Assembly (NCBI RefSeq): GCF_030463565.1
Contig: NC_134652.1
Coordinates: 15,539,397-15,603,396, forward strand
Source: Pelecanus crispus
Taxonomy: Eukaryota > Chordata > Aves > Pelecaniformes > Pelecanidae
Length of the DNA: 64,000 nucleotides
Direction of reading: 5' to 3'
Positions 46,845-59,298 of this stretch are shown here, piece after piece. The notes beneath the pieces are model-generated. The model made no database searches and had not been told where the DNA came from. It saw only the letters and a program-made list of their open reading frames with translations. Every line of letters starts with the position of its first letter. The stretch's first letter is position 1. A program made the translations under genes and the position numbers.

Positions 46845-49139
46845 CTAAGAGAAGAGACAAAATGTATGTATTTAGGATCCCAGTGCTGCATGCTATTTCT
46901 GCTGTGTTTCAGAGCGGTTGTGCAAATATTGAAGGACACAGGAGCAAACTGTTATGAAGACACATCTGAGTTTTCATCACCCCTACAGAGACACAGCCTC
47001 CCTCAGATTATCAGCTGCAGCATGCAGCTCTTCACCTTGATTTGATGACCTAGGATCTGAATTGGTGCACATACATGGTGCCTCTCTTCCCAGCATACAA
47101 GAAATAAAATTTCTGGGAAGAACTAGAGCAAAACTACACTCTCCAAAATGCCAAACCACTATAAAATGGCTTGGAAGAATTACTAGGTGTGCCCTCCCTC
47201 CTGCTTTTGCTTTATCTTCGGGATTTTTTAGGCAGTGGCCTGCAGGAAGGAGTTGTCCAGTCCCTTGTGCTCTTGTTCAAATATCTTTTGAGGTCTGAGG
47301 CATCCCTACAATTGTCTCCAAAGAATTCCTTTCCACAGCTCAACCAAAAGGTTCTGAGAACACTCTGCTTCCACCAGCATCAAGTGCAACAGCCAAAAGA
47401 TGGACTCTGCATGTGAAAAGTAGGACATCCGCAGACTGCTTTCCCTTGTAAGTGGGGCTGCTTTAAGACAATGCAGCTTTGCTTTCTTATTTATTAATTC
47501 ATTTCTGCAAAGCCAGCATATTGTGAAGCTATGACTAAAGGTTATGTTGTTAACATGATTAGGAACTTTGCCAGACAGAATCCTGGTATATCTCAAAATA
47601 CTTGACCATAAACACTTTATATGTTCAAAGAGCATCATCGTAATCCCTTACTCAATAGTCCAGAACAAAGAATGAAGGATGGGGGGGTTATGATTTTTGC
47701 AGATGACATGGACCAATGCGATGTTTCTGATATCTGATTCATATTTTTGTGAACTGGCATTCCACATGAACTTAATAGAGGTAAGACTTCGTTAAGATAG
47801 TTTCTATAGTACAGAATGACCAGAAGAGGCGGATGGGGAAAGCAGGAGGGAGCTGAAAGATGCCATATTGCAATATGGTTCCATTGTGCCAGACAGACCA
47901 AAAGCCAAACGAGGCCATCAGGCTGTGGCTCCATTTGGGAACACTGTTAAAACAAGCCTAGATCCTTCCTGCACCCAAGCGGAGCCATCTTTAACATACA
48001 TCTGGAAATAATTGTAAAGAAACAGCTTGACCCTCATGAGCAGACTTAGATCACACCTCTACTTGCTTTTACATTTGGGTGCTGTCCCAAAATTACTCCC
48101 ATCTACCACACACGTAGTAATACAGTTCAGTGTGGCTTCCAAAGCAGATCAGCCTATTACCTCTGCCAGGTCACCTAGTCCCAGGTGAGCCTTTCACCCA
48201 GGCTGCTGAGCTGCCCACTCTGAAATGAGGATACAAGCTAAGCTGATACCTCACAGCACCTTCCTGCAAATAACCCAATACCCTGCAGGTGAGGGACATG
48301 CAAGAAAAAAAATCAGAGCAGCTTAGTGCAAGACAAAAACTGTAAAACATGTCCCATGTTCTGCCTTAGCACCACATAAAAGCAGTAACGGACCCAGCAA
48401 GGACGCAGTAGGTCAGGATACAGCTTATACATGGCGTGGGCTGATGGACTGACAGTCAGCAGTGTCAGTCTGGTGGGTTAACCCTGAAGCAAAAGACACA
48501 ACATGCTTTGCAGTCTATAGGTGGCACTTAAAGCTGTGTTTAATGTACTTCAGCAAACATTTTACAGCTCTTTGTAGGTGGGGTCTTCAAAGAGTGGAGT
48601 GGGCCAGCATTTTGCAGGCTGATTACCTGAGAAGTGCAGTTACAGTTGATTAATGATCAGTTGACCTTAAGCTAAGCTTTGCCTCAACTTCCTTATCAGA
48701 TCTTATATACACAGTGAGCTGTGGGAAAGTCAGCCTGTGGTCTACCGCTTCCAATCATGCATTTATCAATTCCTACCAAAAGGGTCAGCCATTAGCAACG
48801 CATGGTTTTCAAGCAGGCCATAAGCTTGCGCTGTTAAATGCAGTTCCAGAATTAACACACCCTGGAGCAGATCAGGAGTTTTACAGCAGCGTTATTGCTA
48901 CAGACAAGAGACTGTGCCCTTCTCACCTGGACTGCCTAAGTGCACCAGGCATGTCCCATAACACAGCCTCCCAGGCAATTGCTACTGTAGGTTCATGCTT
49001 CGGAAGGACAGACAGCCACAGGACAGTTCCCCATACCCCTGGGCTCCAAACCCCCCGAGCTGAAGGTGGGTTTTTCGGTTTCCACCATGCTAGCCAGTAC
49101 AGCTGCTAGCACAATGGGGCCACGGTCCTGAGGGGAAAC

Positions 49140-49500
49140 AGCCTCCGGTTGTTAATGCAATAATAGAAATGACGACAACATTCTGGAGGCAAGGGGCAAA
49201 GCTTTCTCAGTCTTATTAAAAACAGCAAATGCTGTTTGTCATTACACACTCAAGAGAAGATGTTGACTAATGTATAACTATCAAACGGAACTGTCATGAC
49301 TTTAAGGCTGTCAATAATTATGACTTCACATTAATAAGTAACCAGCCCTTCTGTCAAAAAGGTGAAGGAGTGAAGCAAAATGGTAGTTAATACTTTGAAT
49401 GACATGAAATTATTAATCCTTTCCACAAAACTTTTCCAAAATAGTCACGGTCTCTGTGTTTCTTGTTTCACTTTAGTGGAGCTCACATAATTTCAGCTAT
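49140..49500. promoter_or_regulatory. AT-rich intronic block, SUFU intron 8 (conserved-element candidate)
   Basis: Repeat-free, AT-rich DNA with TTAATGCAATAATAG, GTCATTACACACTC, GTCAATAATTATGAC, CACATTAATAAGTAACC and GAAATTATTAATCC. Frequent ATTA cores with varied spacing and no low-complexity bias suggest a regulatory element. This is inference. Confidence 0.3.
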
Positions 49501-50254
49501 TTAAAGTTAAGGGTGAAACTCCAGTAGCAGAAACCAAATAACCTTCTAGCTAAGGTATACCTTTCTAAACCAGAGGGTTGTGTGGTGGGCACTTCTGGAC
49601 GTATTGTGGACTGTGCATAACACAAAGCCACAGTGCCATCACTTTCAGATTCTGGAACATGTCTCATGACACAGGGACTCAGCAAGACCTATTAAAATTC
49701 TTCCTTTGGGAATGGAAATCCTTGTGCTTGACCCTTCCAAAGGGTGATGGCCCAGATGCAGGGTCGGCAGGACTTCTAGGTTGTTATTTGTAAAAAGTTC
49801 ATGTCGTAACACATGCTGCCATCCACAGCTTGTAGTTTTCAGCCTCATAAGAAAAATGTAGAAAGTTTGCTTTCTAACACTAACATCCCTGGTTTTATGA
49901 CTGTCAGTTACCCGTAAGCCTTTGCTTCCTCCACCCCATCACCAAATAAATCAGCAGGAAACGCTAGTGGAGTTTTATTTGTTATGACTAAGATCTAGCT
50001 GACTATCACGTAAAATGTTGCAAACTTTGTCTATTCCAGATTTAATACTTCATCCAACCCACACAAAAAAATTCATGTTTCTCAGTGTCCAGAAAAAACA
50101 AGTCTGCAAAAGCCAGGGCTGCTGCATTAGGAAAGGCAGTAGATTTAAATGGAAGCAGCATGCCGGAAATGCCCCAGTTTAAGGACTGCACATCTCGTGT
50201 TTTGTGAAACTGGAGGGGAGTTGGAGGAGATTAAAACGCATTTCCCTCTGATTG

Positions 50255-50440
50255 GGAGCTTGTGGGAGGTGTAAACGTGGGCAGTTGTCAGATTAATTCT
50301 TTAGATGATTACATTCTTTTTGTTTCTTTAAAGCTGTTTGTAGTTGGGTTTGATGTCTCCTGTTCTGGGCAAGTGTATTGCTGCAGTTACCAAGGTGACT
50401 TTAAGCTGACTTTCAACTATTTTTTCCAGCTTCAGTTTCT
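50255..50440. promoter_or_regulatory. Intronic conserved-element candidate, SUFU intron 8
   Basis: Contains GTCAGATTAATTC, GATGATTACATTC and a run TTTGTTTCTTTAAAGCTG, followed by CAGTTACCAAGGTGAC (50384-50399), a MYB/RFX-like composite. No repeat signature is visible. Confidence 0.25.
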
Positions 50441-50568
50441 ACCAGTAGTCTGCTTCTGGGTGGAGGAGAGAGGGAGGAAATGATGTTTGTTGGGGTGGTT
50501 TTTTTTATTTTTAAATCTTGTGAATGCTGATTAACAGTCCATGAACTTAACCAAAGCCATATTTGGGG

Positions 50569-50609
50569 TTTTTTTTTTTTTTGGTTGGGGTTTGGGGTTT
50601 TTTTTTTTT
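50569..50609 (-). repeat. T/G-rich tract, minus-strand A-run with CCCC tail
   Basis: On the minus strand it is an A-run, CCCCAAACCCCAACC, and another A-run. Same A/C architecture in reverse, in SUFU intron 8. Confidence 0.9.
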
Positions 50610-50702
50610 GAGAGGGAGGGATGGTCAAACCATTGCAAAGGTGTCCCCTGTGGCCTGCGGCTTCCCCAGACCTCTGTCAACAGGGAGAAAGGGCCCAAGG
50701 AA

Positions 50703-50721
50703 ACTACACGTCCCAGCGTGC
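50703..50721 (+). promoter_or_regulatory. ZNF143/THAP11 (SBS-type) site candidate
   Basis: The 19 bases read ACTACACGTCCCAGCGTGC. The known SBS consensus as I remember it is ACTACAATTCCCAGAATGC, so 15 of 19 positions match. The two mismatched pairs are both CG. It sits in SUFU intron 8 in a locally GC-richer, repeat-free block. Such sites are bound by ZNF143 with THAP11/HCFC1 at promoters and loop anchors. Occupancy is unknown. Confidence 0.4.
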
Positions 50722-51351
50722 TATGCTCCTTCGCGATGTGAGCAGCCACACGCTGGAACCTGTAGCATCCCAGGGGCCCTCTCGTCGTATTAAAGATGAG
50801 AGTGGCTGCAACCTGCTTAATTTTATGCCAATTAGCAGCAGCCCGTGGGGATCCTGGAAAATCGCCAATGCAATCACTGGGTTGCACAAAGTTTGGATGT
50901 CCCCTCCTTGTAAGTCATGTTTATAGCAACCTCTTCTCAAGCAACCCCACTGGCAGTTATTCTATGGGATTCAAGAATAACCAGGTTGATTGGATTAAGA
51001 AAGGTTTATTTATTCTTGCATTTGTGTTTTGCTTTATGATCAGAGCGCTTGATCTCATGGATCTGTCACGGAAGGAGGTCTCAGTTCCCTTCCAAGCTCT
51101 GTCGCTGACATGGGGCATAATTTCACCACATTTCCAAGTTACCCTCCCAGGTACTAAAATCAGAAAGGACATGTTGTTGGAAGCTGGCCACGGCAGAGGC
51201 TCTTTTGTAGGAGTGGGTGCCCACTGCATCACTAACCGGAGTTACAGTCACTGCTCTTTGCTTCCTTGGTACAAAACCCAGCACTGTGACTTACCAAATG
51301 CAAACTATTAGTGCAAGCTTACACATCTAGGAGAGAAAGGTTGGACCACTT

Positions 51352-51365
51352 CCCCCCCCCCCCCC
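51352..51365 (+). repeat. Poly-C run (C14)
   Basis: Uninterrupted C14 in SUFU intron 8. Confidence 0.95.
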
Positions 51366-51844
51366 TTTTCTTCCCTTCCCAGCTGTGGCTATTTCAAACC
51401 TCTTCACTCCCTAATGAAGTTATGGTCAAAGATCACCTAAGTACCGGCAATCTTCCAGTGTCTTTCCCAGTTTCCCCTAAAGGGCAAACCAGCAGTTGTG
51501 GGAAAGAGCCCTAAGCATCTTGGCACACAGAGTTACTGGACACGTCACGAATGCACAGAGGCAAATGCAATAATGGGGAGGACATGGTTACACAGCTCCT
51601 GCTGTGGTCACACTGAGACAAGGCTAGCTCGAGTGCTCAGACCTGGGTGCTCGTCATCCTGGTTAAACCGGACGGTGAAGATGTTCTCTGTGCATTTCCT
51701 GGCACAGAAGGGCTCCAAGGACAATGCCAGTAGCAACAATGTTCTTGCCACTCACATATCCCTTTGGAAAGCTGCATAATAACTACTGTCAGTGCTTGCA
51801 GGGACCAGACTGTTCCAGACCTGCAGCTGAACTGGGATTGAGAG

Positions 51845-52040
51845 ATTTAGGCTGTGCCACTGGCACGCTGCAGACTCATGGGCAAAGTCAAATAACTCTT
51901 TTTATGCTTCAGTTTCCCCGTCTATAAAACTGAGACATTTTTCCACACAGGGGTGTTGCAAGGATTAAGTCAATGTTTGCAAAGCACTTTTAGATCCTTA
52001 GATGGGGAAAGCTATGTAGAAGTGCAAATTATTAGCATGG
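51845..52040 (-). mobile_element. MIR-like relic, reverse orientation
   Basis: GGGCAAAGTCAAATAACTC, TGCTTCAGTTTCCCCGTC, TATAAAACTGAG, then GGGTGTTGCAAGGATTAAG and GCAAAGCACTTTTAGATCC closely follow the reverse complement of the MIR core and tail. This is the best preserved of the MIR-like copies here. Confidence 0.65.
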
Positions 52041-53474
52041 TGACCGCTCTGGACTTCTACTGACACTGGTTTTCCAGATTTTTGCTTTCCTAGTTCGCAG
52101 GCTTGTCACCCAGCACTCAGCCTCATGCTGAGAGACGCTCCCTAAAGTATATTGCCTCCCCGCACTCAGCATTCCTTACTCAAGCAAGACACCACTGAAT
52201 GGCGTCTCGATGAGCGAGCATGCCTAAATAAGCAGGACTGGATTGGAAACTTACTGCTTAGTGGTTGCAGAATCAGAAAGTCTAGCCAGAACTAGACAGT
52301 TTCAGAGAATGCTGAAATGCTCCCCTTTATGTAAAAGTTTGCCTCCAAGAACTGAAGACAGGAAACCAACTACACAGACAACAGCTCCCCTCCGCCCAAG
52401 TAAAGCAGCAACCAAAACCCAGTGCAACTGGGAGAAGTAAATTGCAGACTTGCCTCGAAGCAAATCCTATATCTTGATATTACTTGTCAGAGCTTCCTCC
52501 GAAACGCTGCTCAGATGGAGCTTGTTAATGTGCATTAACCCAATGCTACTCACTGAAAGGAGAAATCAGCATGCCCTATTTACCAAGTCAGAGGAACTGC
52601 ATGGGCAGTGAACTCCAGTCCTGCAAGTGATGCCACTGTTACTCATGCGTTCCAAACCAGGCACACCGTGTGTCAGTCTGGGGTTATCCTGGGAGGACTT
52701 CTGGAGTGACACAACTCCTCCCTCTTCCCACAAGGGAAAGGCAGCAACCTGAGATGCTCAGGGTGCAGTGCACCAGAAGGTCACAGCCAGGACAGTCCTG
52801 CCAGCCCCACCTGCCGGAGGGTTGCTCCCTGTTCTGCTTGCCAGGAACCTGCCTTCATTTCCCTGCACAGCTGGAAACTGTTCAGGGCTGGATGGAATTA
52901 GCACATGGGCACAGAGCTACCGTATGTTCAGGTTTCCCTAGACTCAACCTGTCTTTCTGCCTGGAAATTGAATGCAGATGGGATTTGCAGTCTCTGGGGC
53001 ATCTGTTTTGGGTCCCTGGACAAATGACCGCTGTGCATGAGGGGACCAGCGCACGCACAGTTATCTGGGAAATCCCAGACAAAAGTACGGGAATCGGGCA
53101 TGTTGAACCACACTGCTTTATCCTTCTTGAGAAGAGGGAGAGCAATAAACAGCAGAGAGATGCTGGAAAAGCCTTGTAAAAGTAACACAGCCTCAGGAGA
53201 CCTTTTTCTACCACTCAAGCCTCACCTTCAGACACTGGTGATGCGTGTGGGCATTACTTGAATCCTGGCACAACAAAATGCAGCAATTACTGATAATTTT
53301 AGCCTCAACATGTGCAGTAATGCAGTGTGCTAGCTCTAGGTTTCTAATCCATGCCTCAGCTCACAGGAGCAGTAGAATGGTCTGAGTCAGCCAAGGGGCA
53401 GAAAAACATCACTTTCAGCAATGCTGTGTGATCGAGGGGACCCTTGAGGGGTGGAAAAGGTCAAGAATTCCCCT

Positions 53475-53620
53475 ATCCCAACCCTGGCTCTCACTGCAAC
53501 TGTGACAAATTAACTCCTCTGTCCTCATCTGTAAAGAGGAGATACTACTCACCTACCTCACAGGAGAGCAAAGAGCTAATTGCCAGGGAAAATTAAAGAC
53601 TTGTCCCCAGAACTTATTAC
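53475..53620 (-). mobile_element. MIR-like relic, reverse orientation
   Basis: CCCTGGCTCTCACTGCAACT, GTGACAAATTAACTCCTC, TGTCCTCATCTGTAAAGAGG and CTCACCTACCTCACAGG match the reverse complement of the MIR core in order. Confidence 0.6.
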
Positions 53621-53854
53621 ATTAAGAAATTAAATACCGAATGAAGCAAGACTGCACAAGTGTCACTGATCTTTGATATCGGAGCTTCCAGCCCACTAAG
53701 GTCTTAGCAGCAGCAGTGTTTAGCCTGACATCTAAATGGTCCTCATTGGTAAGAGCTCACCGTATCCAACAAGAGTGCATCTGCACAGTTTGGGAGACCA
53801 GGAGCCTTGCCTTTTTGTCTGTCTGAGCAGCACCTACCAAGCTGATGGGTCCTA

Positions 53855-54080
53855 GGGAATAAATAATGCGCCACTGTAAAGTACATTTGTATTCATACAC
53901 GCCTCATTTTTCCAAGCAGTAATCAAGAGTATTATGTTACCTATGGTCAAAATGATTAGTCATGTTTCCAAAGATTAATTTACATGTTCTTTTGTTTAAT
54001 GCGCACGGACTGATTTAATGGCTGCTTATGAACTGAGCTAACAGTCATTTTGAGAAACAGATGTCCGATGCAGTTTTAAG
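53855..54080. promoter_or_regulatory. Intronic conserved-element candidate, SUFU intron 8
   Basis: A complex, repeat-free AT-rich block with GGAATAAATAATGCGCC, GCAGTAATCAAGAG, ATGATTAGTCATG, AGATTAATTTACATG, TTGTTTAATGCGCACGG and GATTTAATGGCTGC. CpG-containing ATGCGC appears twice. It lies between two MIR-like relics but resembles neither. Confidence 0.35.
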
Positions 54081-54924
54081 CATTAAGAGTGCTTTTATTC
54101 ATATCCTTAGGAGAAAAAGGGCTACACAGTCTACAGTAATAACACTAATGAATCAAAGTACTACAGCTGCCCAACAGGGTTTTGACAGAAAACAGCTTTT
54201 TCTCAAAGGAACTTTTTTTTTTTTAGGACTCTGGGACAGTGAACAACTGGTAATATGCATGCTTAACATGTAAGTATGTGCTTTGCTGGAGCCAGAACAC
54301 TGAATCAAGCCCTATCTGCAACCACACAATGTGAGGCTTTTGCATAAGCACTGAAAACTGTAACTACACAAAGACAGAGAAATCTGTATGGAAACTGGAT
54401 CCTCCACATTTTATACAAATAAATATTTGAAAATTTGAGTGTTTCTGATACTGTTTTGTGATGCTGAACGCAGAACAGGTTGTCTGCTTTAAACCTTGAT
54501 AGATTATTGTGTGTGGGTGGTAGGGTTAGGATAAAAGAAAGGGAAGAAAGCTACTAGGAAAGCAGTTGGTGGCTGCAAATCTATGATAAATAAACAGCAC
54601 ATTCCTCTTCTACACGAAGCCATTAGAGTCTGTGTCAGACTTCAACATCCTAATGTTAGCTGGGTGCAAATTTGACAGCCTGGGGTTCTGCAGTGCTCCC
54701 TATGGAAAGTAGATTTGGAACAATTTGCCATGCCCCAACAGAGCGTTTCTGTCAAGTTCCCGAGAAGCCTCTAATGCACCAGTTATTCACAGGACCCTTG
54801 CAACGAACCACGGGTTTGATATTTTATGGTCTGGTGTGTACATTGCAGGGTATGATTACACACAAGCCTGCTTCCCATCAGCCAGCACCTTGTAATCATT
54901 AACATATTTATCCTTGTGGTGCCT

Positions 54925-55085
54925 CAAGAAGATGACATTGTTATTAGTCCCATTTTACAGATTCAGAATTGAAGCTCAATAGCTAAACGACTTGCCTTTG
55001 ATTACACAAGATTTACATTGAAGGACAGAACTGAGTTCCAGCCCTACCAGGCCCAAGCAAGGATTGCACCAGAAGCACTAGATCT
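54925..55085 (+). mobile_element. MIR-like relic, forward orientation
   Basis: TTATTAGTCCCATTTTACAG, AGAATTGAAGCTCAATAGC, AACGACTTGCCTTTGATTAC and CTGAGTTCCAGCCCTACC follow the MIR forward core and right half. It partly underlies a chance open frame. Confidence 0.6.
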
Positions 55086-57186
55086 ATGTGCAGAGCTGTC
55101 TTTCATCTCAGGTGCTTGTAAGTCTTATGAAATTACTATATCCACACTGGGTTTTGTGCCTTTTGTGTCTCAGCCTTTGCCACTGCAGGCACCTGTAGGG
55201 AACATGGATGTAGATAATATTACGACATGCAAAAGCTGAGCTCCTAAGTTACATCCCTCTGCAGCAGCTGGAGACGAGTCTCCAGATCATGCTCATGTAC
55301 TTAATAGCATGTTGAGCAACTTTGCTCAAATGCATAAGACATGCTGACACAGTGTATTAAGAAAGGCTGAGACCTAATACGAGCTTCCTCTTCTGCTTCA
55401 TTTATACCACACTGTGCTGGAAAATATGTTGACTGATAAGTTTCAGCCACAGTATGGGTAATCATCAGGTCTGATTTAAATACCAGTTAGAGTTGTAAGT
55501 AAACACTGCTTTCCAGCACAAACCACCCCTCTCAGTACGGTCAACACATTGAACAAGTCCCATCGTATCTGCTACATGAATGGGAGAAGAGAAGCCACTG
55601 CACAAGTAGAAAAAGACCTTTTCCAAACTCCTAAGTACTCAGTAAGACAGAGGAAGAAAATATTAGGACATGCTCCTGTTTTAAGTTGAGGAGATCTCCT
55701 CTATCCCTCCGATACTAACTGTCACCAGAGTAACCGCTGGCAAGACACACAGCTGATAACTCTCTTAACTGAATTGCTATTATGGAGAAACAGGCTAGCT
55801 ATCAGTTTCCACAGTGGTAACCATAGACCTCAGAGAAACATATTGATCTTCCAGGAGGCAAACACTGGGAACCAGCCATTCCTACCACTCAGGCTTCAGG
55901 TAGGGTGGGTGCACAGCTGCTACAGCTAAGAGATTTGCAGCAAAGAGCACTGTCATGGCTGTGAGGCTCTGAATTTGACCTGCCTTCCCCTCTATCTCAG
56001 AACAGTTAAAAACCCAGGTAAATATTTGTGTGCTTCATCTTAGACCTCTGCTAACCTTTCACCACTCTGTCTTGAGCATATCTCTGTTTATCTTCCCCTG
56101 AATAACGTAAAGCTTTCTTATCTAAGCAACAACTGCCTCCCAGCATTAAGGCTTACCCATCAGCTGCCTCCCTGACCTGATGCGCACCCCAAATGTTTCT
56201 GCTCTTCCCCAACCACTGCGAACTCAGAGCTTTTACTGAGCACGCAGATTCATGCAGGAGCCCAGCATCTGTGAGAAATCCTGCTCAATACTTTTGAGCC
56301 TTCCAACGCTGGGTGTGATTTGTGCAAATCAGATGGTATTTTTTCAGTGGGGCCAATAGGACCAACCAATGGCTGAATGGGACCAACATTCAGGAGGGAA
56401 GTACTACTCAAAATCTGAGTCAGGTCAGAATCTGGCACCATATAATTACTCTATAGCAGAAGTAAGATTATTCCTAAAGCAATAATAAAGCCACTTGAGA
56501 TTTTATTTTTTAATAAGCACCAATATGTCATATTACTTATTAGTACACAGCATCAGCAATTGACATACTTCTTCCCCCAAAGGACTGGGCGACTCAGAAA
56601 CACTCATACGTAAGGCAAATCAGAAGTCACCCACAGAACAGAACAAGAAAGGACATCAGGGTCCTAACCAAGTATGAGGAATATTTTTGCCATGAAATGC
56701 TTGAATCAAGAAAGAAACAGGAATTGGAACAGAGCAGGATGCTGTCCCTGCCTACAGGAAAGAGCTGATTTCATGATGATCTTTACTCTTGGAACAAGAA
56801 AGCACAAATGTTCATCAGAGACTAGGAAACCAAAGGAAATACCAAGATGAAAGAGTGCAGCAAAGATGCATGCCTTTCTGTATCATTTAGACGAAAACAT
56901 TAAAATTGATGGGAAGACATTTAACTAGCAACTGAAATAAGCCTAAGAGGGGAGGGGGAGAAATCCAAAAAGACAGAGGTGCAGATATTGCAGACGGCTT
57001 GAAACCGCAGGTGATTTCCCATAGATTCACTGAAGTAAAAAGTTACAAATGAGGAGGTATCTACAGGCCCACCTAGTCCCACTTAAATCACCTGTTAGTC
57101 TGCAGATTATTAGAGACCAGGGTGGTATTGGCATGTAATTACTGCCAGTACCTGCCTGCTAAAGCAAGGAAAGATCAAAGTCACAT

Positions 57187-57218
57187 AAAAAAAAACCAAA
57201 ACAAAAGCCCAAACCCTC
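57187..57218 (+). repeat. A-run with CCAAAAC tail
   Basis: A9, CCAAAACAAAAGCCCAAACCC, in SUFU intron 8; sixth member of the A/C tract set. Confidence 0.85.
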
Positions 57219-57653
57219 AAAATTTTAACCAAAATGTTTGTAATTATGAGCTTGAAAACAAAATGCTCAGGCAAAAATATCAGCATTCATCTATGCCACC
57301 TAGCTCTTTGGATACCATAGCACTGTTCACCACAGTACATTTTATAGGGCTCAGTCCAGTATGATTTCAAACACTACACCATGAACAGCAGGTTCTACAG
57401 AACACAGTCAGAGCCACTCCGCATTTAGCAAGGTTTGTCCAAAACCTCTCTCAAAATCTGCCCTCCTGAGTACTAGCCCATTAAGCCAACCTGAACAACT
57501 CTTCTCTCTCTGTTCTTGTGCTTTCCAAGTACTTGCTGCTAGCCCTCCTCTCCCCTTGCCAAGCCTTTTGCCACGCAGCTTTCACTTTGTCTTCCAGGCT
57601 GAGCTCTTTAGCCTCCCTCCTCCCACCATCTGAGTGTGCAGGGTGAAACTTAC

Positions 57654-57765
57654 GGTGCTCGGTCATGGTTCAACCCGTTCTGTCTTTGTGTATTTATCGG
57701 AGGTAGAACAGGTTTGCTGTTAATCTCAAGCCCTCTCCGCAAAGTCTCCCTGATTTGCTCTGTAT
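57654..57765 (-). CDS. SUFU: SUFU exon 8 (residues 304-341)
   Basis: This 112-nt exon follows TTCTCTTTGCAG and ends CACC|GTAAGT. It completes Asp304 and reads TEQIRETLRRGLEINSKPVL on to NHDRA, plus two bases of Pro341. Lys321, a ubiquitination site in mammalian SUFU, is kept (in INSK). The second half, rich in Pro, Gln and Asn, is the disordered loop of the C-terminal domain. It differs slightly from human as I remember it (INTQ for INPQ, LNHD for LAHD), as expected in a flexible segment. The exon holds few Met codons, so a frame search that requires a start codon misses it. Confidence 0.95.
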
Positions 57766-59298
57766 CTGCAAAGAGAATTTTTTTTAACATGATTTAGAGT
57801 CCCCAGAAACATCACAGACACAAGGAGATGTCAGGTGTGGGTTTTCTTTTTTTAAAAAGGCCTGTTTCTATGGTGTGTTTCATCTAAACTCTTCCCCGTC
57901 AGAAAGAAATTAAGAGATGCTAAGGGTGAATTCTTAACAGCTTTTCCTGCACCTCAGGAGTTATTTCGCTTTATAAAGTCAACTCGAATTCTCTTGGTTT
58001 GGGCTGCGATGTTATGTCAGGCAAGGAGAGCTGGAACCTTTGGTACTGAGCCCTCATGATGAGGAAATTCTGAGTAGTTTTGCATCCTTTCATAAATGAG
58101 GTGTTTGGTGTTTCTGCAGCACTCTCAGAACCTCCTGACACTTCCAGACTTTGCGCTGGAAATCACTTTTCCCATTAGGCGTAATAGGAATTTGCTCCTT
58201 TACCAAACAAGTGCAAGGAGGTTCCCGAGTTTTTGCAATTGACTTTGCAAATCTGTTGATTAATTTACAACAAGATTCACAAAAAAAAGGAATTTTATGC
58301 AGGGCAAACCTTAGCCTCAAGCTCACATTTGAAAATAAACTGCAAATTATGCAGTTCAGATGCAGTCTTTTTAAATTTTCCTATAACGTCTAATGGCCAA
58401 ATACTTTAATAGGATGCTTTCCAACCTTTCTTAGAAGTTTCCTCATCTTTTTTTGAGAAATGTGGGGACTGGGTAGAGAAAAAATACCCAAATTATTTCA
58501 AAATCTTTTGAAGTATATGCAAATATCACCATGTGTACCTGTCTTGGGCTTTTCATTTGCAGCGCTGAGGGAAAATAGCCTTTTTAGATCCAGTACAGTT
58601 CAAAATATTTGCACAGAAGCCAGAAGAAACCCTATATGCATTTAAATATTTTTTCTGCCATGGACTTAAAAACAAGTAAGATACCATTCCTCTGGAAACC
58701 ATCATTAATTCCAGGAAATCTCAAGCCCTCAAATTTTATGTCGCTTCACCCATTTGAAAGATAACATGCATAATTTCAAGCATGTGTAATGGCTATGACA
58801 TCAGTTACTGTGAGATGGCATCTCACTACAAAGGGGAATTCCATAGTATTTTATTTCTTCTTTCCAGAGTTCTGTATTTGCAAGAATCACTTGAGTTCAG
58901 CTACAGCAACGTGCAGTGTCAGTCCAACTTGCCACCCAAGAAGTGACAACGTTAATAGGGAAACACAGCCTGGGAAAATGCAGTTGCTTCACCTTGCAGG
59001 TGTTTACAGTCCTGGTTTCACCCAGTGCTCAGTTTAACTTTGCAGATTTAGATCAGAAATAGCCTAAAAACTGAAAGAAGCATTTAGACAAAACAATGCA
59101 AAGATCTCTTTTCCTCTCTTCTGCCTTCCTCAAGGAGGCCACACCAAAATTCATTTTGCTCCCCTGAGACATAGTAAGCCTTCCAGTAACTGTGGTGTTT
59201 GTTATGAACCGTGATGCTGCATGACTCAGCCCACTGCCCAGACCCATCAGAAAACAAGCCGAAAGGCCATGACAGTGACTCAGCCCAGGACCTCTTAC
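57766..59298 (-). other. SUFU: SUFU intron 7
   Basis: A 1.5-kb AT-rich intron, GTAAGA to TTTGCAG. It has no recognisable coding frame. The part at 58140-58400 is AT-rich and repeat-free. Confidence 0.92.

Larger units (their letters stand above)
46845..57653 (-). other. SUFU: SUFU intron 8
   Basis: This 10.8-kb intron runs GTAAGT to TTAG. It contains three MIR-like relics (51845-52040, 53475-53620, 54925-55085) and AT-rich, repeat-free blocks at 49140-49500, 50255-50440 and 53855-54080 that look like conserved non-coding elements. A ZNF143/THAP11-type site lies at 50703-50721. Homopolymer and A/C-rich tracts are also present. Confidence 0.9.
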
